64,000 nucleotides of DNA, taken from the NCBI RefSeq assembly GCF_037076555.1, contig NZ_AP029023.1, positions 1,364,001 through 1,428,000 on the forward strand, given 5' to 3'. A program made the translations under genes and the position numbers. The DNA comes from Methylophilus sp. DW102. Its GTDB lineage: Bacteria; Pseudomonadota; Gammaproteobacteria; Burkholderiales; Methylophilaceae. Each line of letters begins with the position of its first letter. Within the stretch, counting starts at the first letter, position 1. Shown in pieces: positions 1-8,933 of the stretch. The notes beneath the pieces are model-generated. The model searched no databases and had not been told where the DNA came from. It saw only the letters and a program-made list of their open reading frames with translations.

Positions 1-308
1 GTGAGCAAGAGGCGATGGTGCTGGCTGAGCGCATCCGCCGCATTATTGAGGTGACGCCCGTGAGCATTGCTGGCGTTGAGAGCATGAGTCGCGAGACCCA
101 GGCGATTAAATGTACGGTCAGTGTCGGCGCTGTAAGCTCAGAAACCGTGGGCTATGTGATTGATGCCTTGTTTGCAGCGGCAGACCAGAATCTCTACCGT
201 GCCAAGCAAAAGGGCCGCAACCGTATTGTGAGCAATATAGAGCAATTGCTGGATAAGTCCCCAGTGAAAGGTAAGTCTGCGAAACGGCATGCTAGCGTGA
301 TTGCCTAA
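1..308 (+). CDS. Diguanylate cyclase (GGDEF) C-terminal fragment
   Basis: This is the 3' end of a gene that starts before the window; the frame is open from base 3. The visible ~100 residues end a GGDEF domain: a beta strand (CTVSVGAV) followed by the family's closing helix with ADQNLYRAKQKGRNR, where A-D-x-x-LY-x-AK-x-x-GRNR is the usual signature near the end of diguanylate cyclases. The GGDEF motif itself is upstream and not visible, so activity cannot be judged. A basic tail of about 25 residues follows the domain. By family the product would make cyclic di-GMP from two GTP. The gene converges on ylqF, with a gap of about 30 bp. Confidence 0.8.
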   Translation, partial: EQEAMVLAERIRRIIEVTPVSIAGVESMSRETQAIKCTVSVGAVSSETVGYVIDALFAAADQNLYRAKQKGRNRIVSNIEQLLDKSPVKGKSAKRHASVIA

Positions 309-339
309 CTTCAGAGAGCTCCTGCCGTTGAAGCAGACT

Positions 340-1275
340 TCACGCTTGGTCTGATTCAGAAGCGGGGATTTCTTCCTGAGCGGTGCTGTTTTGTTGCTCA
401 GCCGCTTGTGCCAGCATTTCGGCTCGGCTTTGCGGGGACTCCAAGCTGACGCGGCCAATGGCGCCACTTCGATAGTCTGTGAGCAAGGCCATGGCGGTAC
501 GCTCCATATCCCACTCTCCATCATTGCGTTTGTAGCTTCTGCGTTTGGCAATGGCTTGCAATAAGTCGATGCCATCTATTTCAGCCACATTCAGCTTCAT
601 CACGTCCAACTTGTAGCGAGTATTCATGAGCGCTGGATATTGCTTCAACAACACATTGCCCAAAAACTCAGCCACATCCTCATCAATCACTGCATTGCGG
701 CCAATCGCATGGCTGGCGGCCAGCATATACCCATCTGAGGCGTGTTCGATTTTGGGCCACATCATGCCCGGCGTATCCGTGATGTTGAGGCTGTCGCTCA
801 GTTCGAAACGTTGCTGGCTTTTGGTCACGGCCGGTTCATCGCCGACCTTGGCTGCACGCCGGTTGAGCAGGGCATTCATCAAGGTGGATTTGCCGACGTT
901 GGGAATCCCCATGATCATCATGCGTAAGGGTTTCAGCGGCGTGCCACGATGCGGGGCCAGTTGGCGGCATAGACCAGGGATTTTTTTTGCATCACCGGGC
1001 TTTTTGCAAGAGAGGGCTACCGCTTTTGTATTGGGCTGGCTGTTAAAGTAATTCAACCAGGCTTGCGTCACATTCGGGTCAGCCAGATCGGCTTTGTTGA
1101 GGATTTTGAGGTTAGGGCGCTGGCGGAAATTACGCATTTCCTCAATCATGGGGTTGTGGCTGGCGGCGGGTACGCGGGCGTCCAGTACTTCAATGACGAC
1201 ATCAATGTGTTCCAGTGTCTCTTCTGCTTTTTTGCGGGCAGAAGTCATGTGCCCCGGAAACCATTGTATCGCCAT
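340..1275 (-). CDS. ylqF: Ribosome biogenesis GTPase YlqF/RbgA
   Basis: A 311-residue circularly permuted GTPase of the YlqF/RbgA family, which acts in late assembly of the large ribosomal subunit. The permuted order is visible: G4 (NKAD, about residues 60-63) comes before G1 (GIPNVGKST, about 123-131) and G3 (DTPG, about 166-169). The N-terminus MAIQWFPGHM is the conserved start of the family and fixes the initiation codon. A C-terminal helical region follows, and the last 20 residues are acidic and Glu/Gln-rich. It is monocistronic as far as can be seen, followed by the convergent GGDEF gene. Confidence 0.95.
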   Translation of the reverse strand: MAIQWFPGHMTSARKKAEETLEHIDVVIEVLDARVPAASHNPMIEEMRNFRQRPNLKILNKADLADPNVTQAWLNYFNSQPNTKAVALSCKKPGDAKKIPGLCRQLAPHRGTPLKPLRMMIMGIPNVGKSTLMNALLNRRAAKVGDEPAVTKSQQRFELSDSLNITDTPGMMWPKIEHASDGYMLAASHAIGRNAVIDEDVAEFLGNVLLKQYPALMNTRYKLDVMKLNVAEIDGIDLLQAIAKRRSYKRNDGEWDMERTAMALLTDYRSGAIGRVSLESPQSRAEMLAQAAEQQNSTAQEEIPASESDQA

Positions 1276-1437
1276 ATTTTTGCTCCATGCTTAACTCAAA
1301 AAATACGGGCTCAATGTCTTTGCCGTACCCGGTTGTGTGAGGGAGCTCTATGCCGTTATCAGCTGCGCACCTCACCATCAAGCGCGTATTTTAACATTTA
1401 AGCGGCCAGCCACTAAATACGATTGTCTTTTTAGCGA

Positions 1438-2520
1438 TTACTTCCAGCTGTAACCCAGCGTAAACAGCGCGCGCGTATCGCCTTTACGCCGTTCATCGAC
1501 AGGGCGGCTGTCATAGTTATAGTCGACTTGTGTAGAGGCACTCAAGCCGAAAATAAACGGAAAACGCAAGCCGGTGGAGCTGTAAAGCAGGATTTGTGAC
1601 GGCGAGTTCGGCGTGTAAGTGACTTCATGCCGGTGGAATGCTTGCACAAATGAATCAAACAGGTATTGGTTATAGTTGACCGCCCAACGCAAGGCCGCAT
1701 GATTCTCGTTACTTTCCTCGTAATAATCCTGGGTGATGTATGACAGACCGCCTTCCAGTGAAAGATTGCGTTTTTCGCTTTCAAAAAACTGGTAACCCGT
1801 ACCCACACTGTAGGTGCTGCGCAAGCGAATGTCGCGGAAACGGTCTTTTTCCTGAATCGTGTTCAAGTAGCCATACCATTTTTTGGTGAAAAAGTGATCG
1901 TACTGACCACGGACTCGCCCATTGTTCTGAGTCTGGCGATCTTTATCTGCAGCCCAATAGTAGTAGCCCTGTACGGTATAGCGCGTATCAAAGCCGCGCA
2001 AAATCGACTCGCCATTAAACTGCATGTTGCGGTTTTTACTGTTACCGTTGTTAAAGGCACCACCCAGGCTCATGTTCCCGGTCCAGACATAGCCTTCGCC
2101 AATCAGATCCAGGGTCGGATTGATGTAATGAATTTCGCCGAGTTCAGTATCCACCAGCCGTGTATTCGTTTCCTCATCCAGAATGACCTGACCCTCAGTA
2201 CTGTGTATCAAACGTCCGGTAACGATACTGCCATCTGATAGCTGCATCAGGATAGACTTTTCGGCATCAATGCTGTGGATGTCATCCCAGTTGATTTTAA
2301 TCTCGTCTGCATAGCTGGTTTTAAAGGTGAGCTTGTTTGAGATTTTGACGCCTAGCGTCCCGGTGATTTTGTCCCCGTTTTTGAGCCATACCGTATCTGC
2401 CTGCGCCAGATGCGTCGTTAGCAGGAGCAGTAACAAGGCCCATTGCAACCATCGCCACGGTTGTGATGGCGCGGTGTAGGATAGATATCGACGTGCCTGA
2501 AGCATGGATTGTTGTGGCAT
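1438..2520 (-). CDS. DUF481 family outer-membrane protein
   Basis: About 360 residues. I chose the ATG at 2520 because GGGAG lies about 9 bases upstream and a classical signal peptide follows (basic start, then WALLLLLLTTHLAQA). The first 100 residues after cleavage form a small beta domain, and the rest is rich in alternating aromatic strands ending in an aromatic-basic C-terminus (FTLGYSWK), typical of a beta-barrel. The pattern matches DUF481 (YdiY-like) putative salt-induced outer-membrane proteins. Function is not known for the family. An upstream in-frame start would add 34 residues but has no clear ribosome site. Confidence 0.75.
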   Translation of the reverse strand: MPQQSMLQARRYLSYTAPSQPWRWLQWALLLLLLTTHLAQADTVWLKNGDKITGTLGVKISNKLTFKTSYADEIKINWDDIHSIDAEKSILMQLSDGSIVTGRLIHSTEGQVILDEETNTRLVDTELGEIHYINPTLDLIGEGYVWTGNMSLGGAFNNGNSKNRNMQFNGESILRGFDTRYTVQGYYYWAADKDRQTQNNGRVRGQYDHFFTKKWYGYLNTIQEKDRFRDIRLRSTYSVGTGYQFFESEKRNLSLEGGLSYITQDYYEESNENHAALRWAVNYNQYLFDSFVQAFHRHEVTYTPNSPSQILLYSSTGLRFPFIFGLSASTQVDYNYDSRPVDERRKGDTRALFTLGYSWK

Positions 2521-2796
2521 AGGTACTACTCCCTGATTCGATTGAACAACAGCGCTGTGTGGCAGCGGATTGAATGCAGCGGTTGTGCTGCAAAGGCGGG
2601 TGTTTTTTATAAAACTGACCACCCTGTCTATTACATGATTGCAAAACCAGCCTGAGAGTTCCCGCTAAAATCGGACTCAAAGACTTTAGCAGACGCACTT
2701 AGGCACATGCCGTTCATCTCATGCAATTAAACTCACGTGCCGTCAAACAATTGTGCTGTTAAACTGGCGTATTAGCATTTTAAAGTAGTCCGCAAC

Positions 2797-3627
2797 ATGG
2801 TCCAAACATTATTGCCCCCCGAGGTCAGGCCTGGCCAATCCTTGCCCTTATTGCAGGCCTTACATATCCTCACCCGCGACGGTAAGCTCAATCAGGATAG
2901 CCGCCGCAAACTTAAGCAGGTCTATCATCTGGTCAATTTTATCGAACCGCTGATGCAGACGGTGATGGAAAAACAACCTTCGCCCGTCTTGGTTGATCAC
3001 GGCGCCGGTAAATCTTACCTGGGCTTTATTTTGTATGACTTGTTGCTGAAACAACATCAGGCAGGCCAAGTGATTGGCATTGAGAGCCGCGGTGAATTGA
3101 TTGAAAAGTCGCGTCAACTGGCGCAAGCATGTGACTTTAGCCGCATGCAGTTTGAGCATTTGACGGTGGCAGAAGCCATGCAGTCCGAGCAACTGCCAGA
3201 ACAGGTTGATATTGTGACGGCCTTGCATGCCTGCAACACTGCCACCGATGATGCGATTGCGTTTGGCTTGCAAAAGCAGGCACAGTTTATGGTGTTGGTG
3301 CCTTGTTGTCAGGCGGAGGTGGCTGAAGCGCTACGGCAACATAAAGCTGAGGCCTTATCAAAAACCTTTTTAAGTGAGTTGTGGCGTCATCCTATCCATA
3401 CGCGTGAGTTTGGCAGCCAGGTGACCAATGTGCTGCGCTGCCTTGCGCTGGAAGCGCATGGCTATCAGGTGACCGTGACCGAGCTGGTAGGCTGGGAGCA
3501 TTCTATGAAAAATGAACTGATCATTGCCAAGTATACCGGCCAGCGTAAACGCAGCGCGCGTGAGCGCGGCTTGCAATTGCTGGAGCAGTTGCATTTGTCT
3601 GGCCTTGCGCCAAGGTTTCACTTTTAG
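2797..3627 (+). CDS. Class I SAM-dependent methyltransferase
   Basis: 276 residues with a Rossmann-type methyltransferase core. Motif I is LVDHGAGKSYLGF (about residues 66-78), followed by an acidic end of strand 2 (IGIESR) and a VDIVTALHACNTATDDA segment resembling the PF13679-type methyltransferases, in which His/Cys residues follow motif IV. The substrate is not identifiable from sequence; homologues are annotated only as methyltransferases, some with possible RNA substrates. The gene is divergent from the DUF481 gene and stands alone; a minus-strand terminator lies downstream. Confidence 0.7.
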   Translation: MVQTLLPPEVRPGQSLPLLQALHILTRDGKLNQDSRRKLKQVYHLVNFIEPLMQTVMEKQPSPVLVDHGAGKSYLGFILYDLLLKQHQAGQVIGIESRGELIEKSRQLAQACDFSRMQFEHLTVAEAMQSEQLPEQVDIVTALHACNTATDDAIAFGLQKQAQFMVLVPCCQAEVAEALRQHKAEALSKTFLSELWRHPIHTREFGSQVTNVLRCLALEAHGYQVTVTELVGWEHSMKNELIIAKYTGQRKRSARERGLQLLEQLHLSGLAPRFHF

Positions 3628-3666
3628 CATTTGATTTTTAGGCTACGCTCAGTCAGGCGCAGATAA

Positions 3667-3700
3667 AAAAACCTCTGACACTGGGAGAGTATCAGAGGTG
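3667..3700 (-). terminator. Intrinsic terminator of the ompW-like gene
   Basis: Inverted repeat ACCTCTGA ... TCAGAGGT with a 13-nt loop. Read on the minus strand it is followed directly by a run of seven T. It lies about 47 bp past the stop of the OmpW gene. Confidence 0.8.
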
Positions 3701-3746
3701 AATGGAGCTAATGCTTTGCCCCAGGGAAGAGACGTTATGCGCCTAA

Positions 3747-4448
3747 CTAGAAGCGCTTGCCGAAACCCAGGCTGATCACCCATGGATCGATATCCAGGTC
3801 ATCAATTTTTGTCCAGGCGTTGCCATTGAGCGGGTTTTGCATTTTTACGGTGGTATTCATCCAGATGTATTTCACATCGGCGTTCAGCATCCAGCCATCT
3901 TTGAGGTTCACATCCAGGCCCGCTTGTAACGCTGGGCCAAAGCTGTCGCGATCAATTTTAATTTTTTGACCGGCTAATGGGCCTTGGCGCAGGTCCAGAC
4001 GGCGGTCCAGCATAAAGGTTGCGTTAATGCCGGCACCCACATAAGGGTCAAAGGTTTGATCTGGGTTAAAGTGCCATTGGGCGGTCAAGGTCGGGGGCAA
4101 TGCATCAATGCTGCCCAATAATTGATTTGGCACGGTAGAGCCTGGCTCTTTGGTAATGCTCACATCATGCTTGGAACCCAAGGCCAGGATCAGTTCTGTC
4201 GCAATGTTTTTGGTCCAGTAGTAGCTGATGTCCAGCTCAGGAATGGTATTGCTGTCAGCCTTTAATTCTGCACCGCTAGACATCGCGCCTGCCGCAATAT
4301 TTTTGTTTACATACTTGCCCAGATCGCTACTTTCGTTCGGGCTGATATTGGTGGCGCGCAGGCGGACGACCCAGTCGCCTTGTTCTGCCTGAGCATTGAG
4401 GGCTGGCAATAAAGCAGCCAACATTAAACTGATTGCGGTTTTTTTCAT
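3747..4448 (-). CDS. ompW: OmpW family outer-membrane protein
   Basis: 233 residues from the ATG at 4448, which follows GGAG at good spacing and begins a clean signal peptide (MKKTAISLMLAALLPALNAQA). The mature protein starts with GDWVVRLRATNISPNES, the recognisable OmpW N-terminal strand, has repeated short beta strands with the DISYYWTKNIATELILA segment, and ends in Phe (SLGFGKRF), as outer-membrane barrels do. OmpW proteins are 8-stranded channels for small hydrophobic molecules. An upstream in-frame extension of 42 residues is not convincing. Confidence 0.9.
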   Translation of the reverse strand: MKKTAISLMLAALLPALNAQAEQGDWVVRLRATNISPNESSDLGKYVNKNIAAGAMSSGAELKADSNTIPELDISYYWTKNIATELILALGSKHDVSITKEPGSTVPNQLLGSIDALPPTLTAQWHFNPDQTFDPYVGAGINATFMLDRRLDLRQGPLAGQKIKIDRDSFGPALQAGLDVNLKDGWMLNADVKYIWMNTTVKMQNPLNGNAWTKIDDLDIDPWVISLGFGKRF

Positions 4449-4589
4449 TGTGATCACTCCATTAGTGCATTGAACTTGAATGCATTGTAGGTCGGCAAGT
4501 CCGGCCGTATATTGATGCAGGTCAACTGGATTGAATTTGCCTAAAACGCCGTGCAAACAGCAAAGCGCACGCATGGAGTGATAAAAAAA

Positions 4590-4609
4590 CCAGTCCTCAG
4601 ACTGGTTTT
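4590..4609 (-). terminator. Intrinsic terminator of the small coiled-coil gene
   Basis: CCAGTC-CTCA-GACTGG hairpin flanked by A/T runs; on the minus strand it is followed by seven T. It sits just past the stop at 4629. Confidence 0.8.
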
Positions 4610-4628
4610 GGGTGGCTGGATTGTTGGA

Positions 4629-4940
4629 TCAGTAGTCGTTGCGTTGTTTCCAGGCTTCATCCAGTGCTTTGGACTTTTGTTCAAAGATGGCTTTTTTGGC
4701 ATCGAGGTCTTTTTCAATCTGGGCTTTTTCCGCCTGATATTGTTTAAGCGTTTCTTGTGCTTGCGTCAGCACGGCTTGCTGGCGTTGAATTTTTTGCTCG
4801 ATATCGCTGAGTTTGCTCATGGCGTCGCCTACGGCATCGCGGGCACTGGCGGCTTCAGATTGTTCGACGCTGATATTGCGCGCAAAAACTGGTTCGCTGA
4901 AGGTCAAGATCAAAAGAGCGGTGAGGGTCAGTATACGCAT
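4629..4940 (-). CDS. Small exported coiled-coil protein, unknown function
   Basis: 103 residues from the ATG at 4940, chosen because GGAG stands about 7 bases upstream and a signal peptide follows at once (MRILTLTALLILTFSEPVFA). The mature part is almost all charged helix with heptad spacing (SKLSDIEQKIQRQQAV, LKQYQAEKAQIEKDLD), so a periplasmic coiled coil is likely. I do not recognise a named family. It has its own terminator and is separated from the divergent AstE-like gene by a 240-bp intergenic region. Confidence 0.6.
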   Translation of the reverse strand: MRILTLTALLILTFSEPVFARNISVEQSEAASARDAVGDAMSKLSDIEQKIQRQQAVLTQAQETLKQYQAEKAQIEKDLDAKKAIFEQKSKALDEAWKQRNDY

Positions 4941-5149
4941 GCGGGACTCCATTAAAAAAGCGGTATAACAACAAGCCATGAATTAAAAAGCAGATCATAG
5001 GCGTTTAAATCATGTGCATCAATCTTTTAGTAAGGCATGTACGCGATTAGTTTCTTTAGTTCATCCGTTTAGCCATTCAATGGCTCGCTCAATCGTCGCC
5101 GTTGGCGAGCGCACTGCTGGTTTAACGCTTTACATATACATCATATTCC

Positions 5150-5162
5150 GCAACAATGTTGC
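5150..5162. promoter_or_regulatory. Putative operator, GCAAC-AAT-GTTGC palindrome
   Basis: A perfect 13-bp palindromic core, 20 bp before the start codon of the AstE-like gene and just behind an AT-rich TATACATCATATT stretch that could be the -10 region. The same 14 bases (GCAACAATGTTGCA) recur upstream of the ZIP operon at 18420-18433. A shared repressor, probably the Zur-like protein, is inferred. Confidence 0.5.
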
Positions 5163-5182
5163 ATATCATTGAGGAGGAAAAA

Positions 5183-6238
5183 ATGCGTTTCTGCTGGCTT
5201 TGCATGCTGTTGTTGTCTTGGGGAAGTTTGCATGCAAGGGAGGCCTTTGATTTGGCGGGCAAGCAGATTGCGTCAGGCACTGTCTCTTCATGGATGATGG
5301 CCGTGTCGTCAACGGCGATTCCGGTGACGGTGATTCATGGGCAAACTTCAGGACCGGTATTGACCCTGACAGCAGGTATCCATGGCGATGAATTTCCTTC
5401 GATACTGGCCTTGCAGCAGTTGCGCAAGCAGATACAGCCTGAACACTTGAAAGGGACCTTGATTCTAATTCATCTGGCGAATCTTGAAGGTTTTCATGCA
5501 CGTCGCATTGCACTGAGTCCGGTCGATGAGAAAAACCTGAACCGGGTGTTTCCTGGTAGCGCACAAGGCACCCTGACTGAGCAGATCGCCGATTTTTTAA
5601 CGGCGCAAGTCATCAGCAAAACGGATTACCTGATTGACATCCATTCTGGCAGTGCCAACCAGCATTTATGGCCACATGCGTATTCCCCGGTGTTGCACGT
5701 GCCAGCGCTGGATGCCAGAACACAGCATTTTGCTGATCTTTTAGGATTGCCAGACATTGTGCTCTATGACGGCAGGCCCAATGATCCTGATCATTCCATC
5801 TCATATCCGAATACGGCACAGACCAGGGTTAAGCCTGCATTGACGCTGGAAGTCGGCCAGTTTGCTCAGCGCGATGCCGCTTTTGTGGCCATGATCACGC
5901 AAGCTTGTGCACAGGCCATGAGTGGCTTGGGCATGATAGATGCGCCTGAAACGATAGATGTCAGCACGCAACACACGACAAAGGTAGCCTCGCCAATTCA
6001 TTATTACAGCAAAATGGTTGAGCTACGCAGCCAGCAAACCGGCTTGTTTACGGCCAAATCCAGCATAGGCGATTGGGTGACAGCAGGGCAGGTCGTAGGT
6101 GAAGTGACGGATTATTTTGGCGAGAAGATTGAAACTTTGCGTGCGCCTGTGGCCGGGCGCATCCTGATTCAAAATGCCACGCCACCGATACGCGCGGGCG
6201 AAGTCACATTATCTATTGGTGTGGTGAATGCCCCTTAG
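5183..6238 (+). CDS. Exported M14/AstE-AspA family zinc hydrolase
   Basis: 351 residues from the ATG at 5183, which follows a strong GAGGAGG site and begins a signal peptide (CWLCMLLLSWGSLHA). The succinylglutamate desuccinylase/aspartoacylase fold is shown by the zinc motif AGIHGDEFPS (H-x-x-E), the later DIHSGS histidine, the NLNRVFPG substrate segment and a C-terminal beta domain (RAPVAGRIL). The family cleaves amide bonds of N-acyl amino acids or peptides using zinc. The signal peptide makes this an exported member, unlike cytoplasmic AstE. A palindrome shared with the zinc transporter operon lies in its promoter. Its substrate is unknown. Confidence 0.8.
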   Translation: MRFCWLCMLLLSWGSLHAREAFDLAGKQIASGTVSSWMMAVSSTAIPVTVIHGQTSGPVLTLTAGIHGDEFPSILALQQLRKQIQPEHLKGTLILIHLANLEGFHARRIALSPVDEKNLNRVFPGSAQGTLTEQIADFLTAQVISKTDYLIDIHSGSANQHLWPHAYSPVLHVPALDARTQHFADLLGLPDIVLYDGRPNDPDHSISYPNTAQTRVKPALTLEVGQFAQRDAAFVAMITQACAQAMSGLGMIDAPETIDVSTQHTTKVASPIHYYSKMVELRSQQTGLFTAKSSIGDWVTAGQVVGEVTDYFGEKIETLRAPVAGRILIQNATPPIRAGEVTLSIGVVNAP

Positions 6239-7530
6239 CCGTTGCCATCAGGATGCGGACCTTGCGTGCACGGCTCGTTTGCGTCAAAGACTGGCATGGA
6301 TTCAATCTCTTTGCGATGTAGTGCTCGCTCCTCAAACAAAAAAGGGTAGATGGCTTCACGCAGGCGGGTGTGAAACTTCTCTATCTGCTGTCTGTGTACT
6401 AGCAAATGGCTAATATCGCTGCATGCGACCGCTTCCAGTTGTGCTTGCGCCCAGACCGTGGGTAACCACCGCCCCATCTTTGTTGCGGCATCCGCCCTCA
6501 TTTGTAAGGTTCGTGTTCGGGCAGCCACTTGTGCTTGCAAGTGGACATCGCCCATATGCTGAAAGGCAAAGTACCATTTCCAGTGAAAGCGGCCTGTGAC
6601 GGGCGGCGTGTCTTTCCATTGCGGATACAAGGCATAGAAGGGTTTCAGCGTATCCTCTTTTGGCAAATCCCAGGCGCCATGTACCAATTGCCGATGCTGC
6701 ATGGCAAGCTGGCTACCGTCTTGCAAGGGATAACGGGCGTGCAGCCATAGCTGGCAAAGATTCGGTAAGACCACGCATAACATGACCCAAATGCTGCTCA
6801 GCAACATGGCATTGAAGTTGGCGTTGAGCGCTCGTTTGCGCAGGCTGACTGCACTACACAATACAGACCATAAAAACGTGTATAAGGCTGTAATTGTCAA
6901 AATCTGTAACAGGGGTGACAAGGAAAGCGAGTGCATCCCGGCAAACAGTAATAACGGGAGTACGAAGACAAGCGTGACAAGCACCCAGCGGGATAACACC
7001 CGTTTAAACCAGAAATGACCAGGTTCTTTTACCAGGCTATGCAAAAACAGTAAACGTTGCGCCTGTTGCTCGTTGGCTTTCAGGTCATGCATCAGGGCGA
7101 TACAGAGCAAAGGTGCAAAAAATACCAGCAAAAAAGCATAGTCAAAGGTACCCAGCATCACATATTCAGGGTGATGCGACTCACCATCGTAAAGCTGGCT
7201 TTGCAAGCCGAGTAAACGTATCCGTTGCACGTACGGCACCACCAGCCGGTTGCCCAGGGCAATAAAGCTCCATTCGCCAGGGCGGTAATAGACGTTGTGG
7301 AACAGGTAATAGCCCACTTCTCCTGCCTCAAGTGTCCCGTCATGACTGTTGTGCTGGATAAAGTCCTGCTTGCGCATGGTCTCTTCCTGTTGCGCATGCT
7401 GGATCTGGGACTGGATATGACGGATATTTTGCCAGCCATTTAACAAGCTAAAACTAACCAGTACCAGGCTGAGCAAAAGCAATAGGGTCAGGCTGCGTTG
7501 CTTGAGCAGCAGAGTGAATTCATGTTTCAT
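6235..7530 (-). CDS. DUF3526 ABC-2 type permease (second of pair)
   Basis: 431 residues. An N-terminal membrane segment (LTLLLLLSLVLVSFSLL) is followed by a roughly 100-residue external loop and then a group of about five further hydrophobic segments between residues 130 and 270 (FAFLLVFFAPLLCIALM, WVLVTLVFVLPLLLF), with a soluble C-terminal region. This matches DUF3526/ABC-2 permeases. It overlaps the preceding permease by 4 bp (ATGA type) and is the last gene of a TonB receptor-ATPase-permease-permease operon. Its 3' end overlaps the convergent AstE-like gene by 4 bp. The transported substrate is unknown. Confidence 0.75.
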   Translation of the reverse strand: MKHEFTLLLKQRSLTLLLLLSLVLVSFSLLNGWQNIRHIQSQIQHAQQEETMRKQDFIQHNSHDGTLEAGEVGYYLFHNVYYRPGEWSFIALGNRLVVPYVQRIRLLGLQSQLYDGESHHPEYVMLGTFDYAFLLVFFAPLLCIALMHDLKANEQQAQRLLFLHSLVKEPGHFWFKRVLSRWVLVTLVFVLPLLLFAGMHSLSLSPLLQILTITALYTFLWSVLCSAVSLRKRALNANFNAMLLSSIWVMLCVVLPNLCQLWLHARYPLQDGSQLAMQHRQLVHGAWDLPKEDTLKPFYALYPQWKDTPPVTGRFHWKWYFAFQHMGDVHLQAQVAARTRTLQMRADAATKMGRWLPTVWAQAQLEAVACSDISHLLVHRQQIEKFHTRLREAIYPFLFEERALHRKEIESMPVFDANEPCTQGPHPDGNG

Positions 7531-8933
7531 AGTCGGTGCGAAACCCTAACAAGCAAGGAGCCAGGCAATAACAGCCAGCCAATCAACACCAGAAAGGCCG
7601 CTGTCAGACTGGCGTGGCTGACTGCCATCGGTGGCAGATTCACCGGTGGACGGGGCGCGTTCTTCCAAAAATCGGCAGAAACACGCGTGTTCTTATCGTC
7701 ATGCTGATCCACTTTGTAAGTGTGGATCTGGTTCAGATATTGGATTAATTGATACCGCCGGGCTTCCGACTGTCGGATAAACGCCTGGTGGTGCGGCAGG
7801 TCATTGCCGCTAGCCGCCATCTGTATATATTGCAGCGCCAATGCCGGTGTCAGCCATAACCAGTGCCGGATACTTTCATTCTGTTTTGCCAGCTGTGCGT
7901 CATGCAATGCCTGTTGTTCGCGGTAGACGGCCGTGGTCAGACGCTCGCCTTCCTGCATCAGCAGGCCCTGGTAGTTTACTGGCAGGTCTTCGATCCGGCT
8001 TACCTGGTATTTGTTGAGTATGCTCTGTTTAAAGGCCTGAAAATGCGGATCGTCAGGGTTATGGCTGTCACCTATGCTTTGCAGCTTGCTTTCTGCATGG
8101 TATTCAGCCTCTGCGCGAGGCTGTGTTGGATAGGCGATCTGGGCCAGATTCGCCAGCCCGCGCGGAAAAATGATGCAGACACAGACCCAGCACAGCAATA
8201 ACGTCAGCAAGGCACTATGCAGTTGCCGGCTGTACCAGGACACGGTGACGACCAGCAGGCACCAGCCGGCAATGTAAAGCGCTTGCGCCAGCAACATGAG
8301 AGCCAGCCTGGCCAATAACTGATCACTGTGCCAGCTCCATGCCAGCGTCAACAGTGCTTGCAGGCACAAAAGAAGCAGCAACGGTAAAAACAGTGCCAGC
8401 CATTTTCCGGAGGCAATCGCCCAGCCTGGGGTGCCATTGCCGCGCATGAAAGCCAGGATGCCGGTGATTTTATCGGCAGTGACGGTGGCATAGGCAATCA
8501 TGATCAAAAACAGTGGCATCCACCATTGCACGATCATGGCTGGTGTAATTAATGAAAAGCGGCCCAGCGTAGTGGCTTCAGTCGCCGGGTTGAAGTTGGC
8601 GCTGTTCAGGCGATGTGCTTCCAGATACACCAGATGGCCAGACTGGTCGAGGATGCCGGGCTCGATCACACTGAGCGGATGGACCGGCTTGGCGACGAAA
8701 TCGCCAAAATGCGAGACCCGGTGCGGATGACGGTCGGGTTGCGATTGCCAGTCATGCTGGCTGCGCGCTGTCACCTTAGCTACCGTCTGTGCATGATCTT
8801 GCCAATGGTGATGGGCGGCAAGGGCGGCAATGCCCCATAATGTCACCAGCACTATCATTAACAATGCCGGAACCCGCGCATGCCATAACCTGCGCCATTC
8901 ATTGCAGGCGATTTTCCAGATCAATGCGTTCAT
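7527..8933 (-). CDS. DUF3526 ABC-2 type permease (first of pair)
   Basis: 468 residues, homologous in layout to the next gene: one N-terminal membrane helix (VPALLMIVLVTLWGIAALAAH), a large external loop, five central helices (WWMPLFLIMIAYATVTA, LFLPLLLLLCLQALLTLAW, LTLLLCWVCVCIIFP) and a final helix near the C-terminus (LTAAFLVLIGWLLLPG). It overlaps both neighbours by 4 bp, so the two permeases and the ATPase are translationally coupled and probably form one heteromeric ABC-2 transporter. Architecture of this type is normally exporter-like; pairing with a TonB receptor is unusual. Confidence 0.75.
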   Translation of the reverse strand: MNALIWKIACNEWRRLWHARVPALLMIVLVTLWGIAALAAHHHWQDHAQTVAKVTARSQHDWQSQPDRHPHRVSHFGDFVAKPVHPLSVIEPGILDQSGHLVYLEAHRLNSANFNPATEATTLGRFSLITPAMIVQWWMPLFLIMIAYATVTADKITGILAFMRGNGTPGWAIASGKWLALFLPLLLLLCLQALLTLAWSWHSDQLLARLALMLLAQALYIAGWCLLVVTVSWYSRQLHSALLTLLLCWVCVCIIFPRGLANLAQIAYPTQPRAEAEYHAESKLQSIGDSHNPDDPHFQAFKQSILNKYQVSRIEDLPVNYQGLLMQEGERLTTAVYREQQALHDAQLAKQNESIRHWLWLTPALALQYIQMAASGNDLPHHQAFIRQSEARRYQLIQYLNQIHTYKVDQHDDKNTRVSADFWKNAPRPPVNLPPMAVSHASLTAAFLVLIGWLLLPGSLLVRVSHRL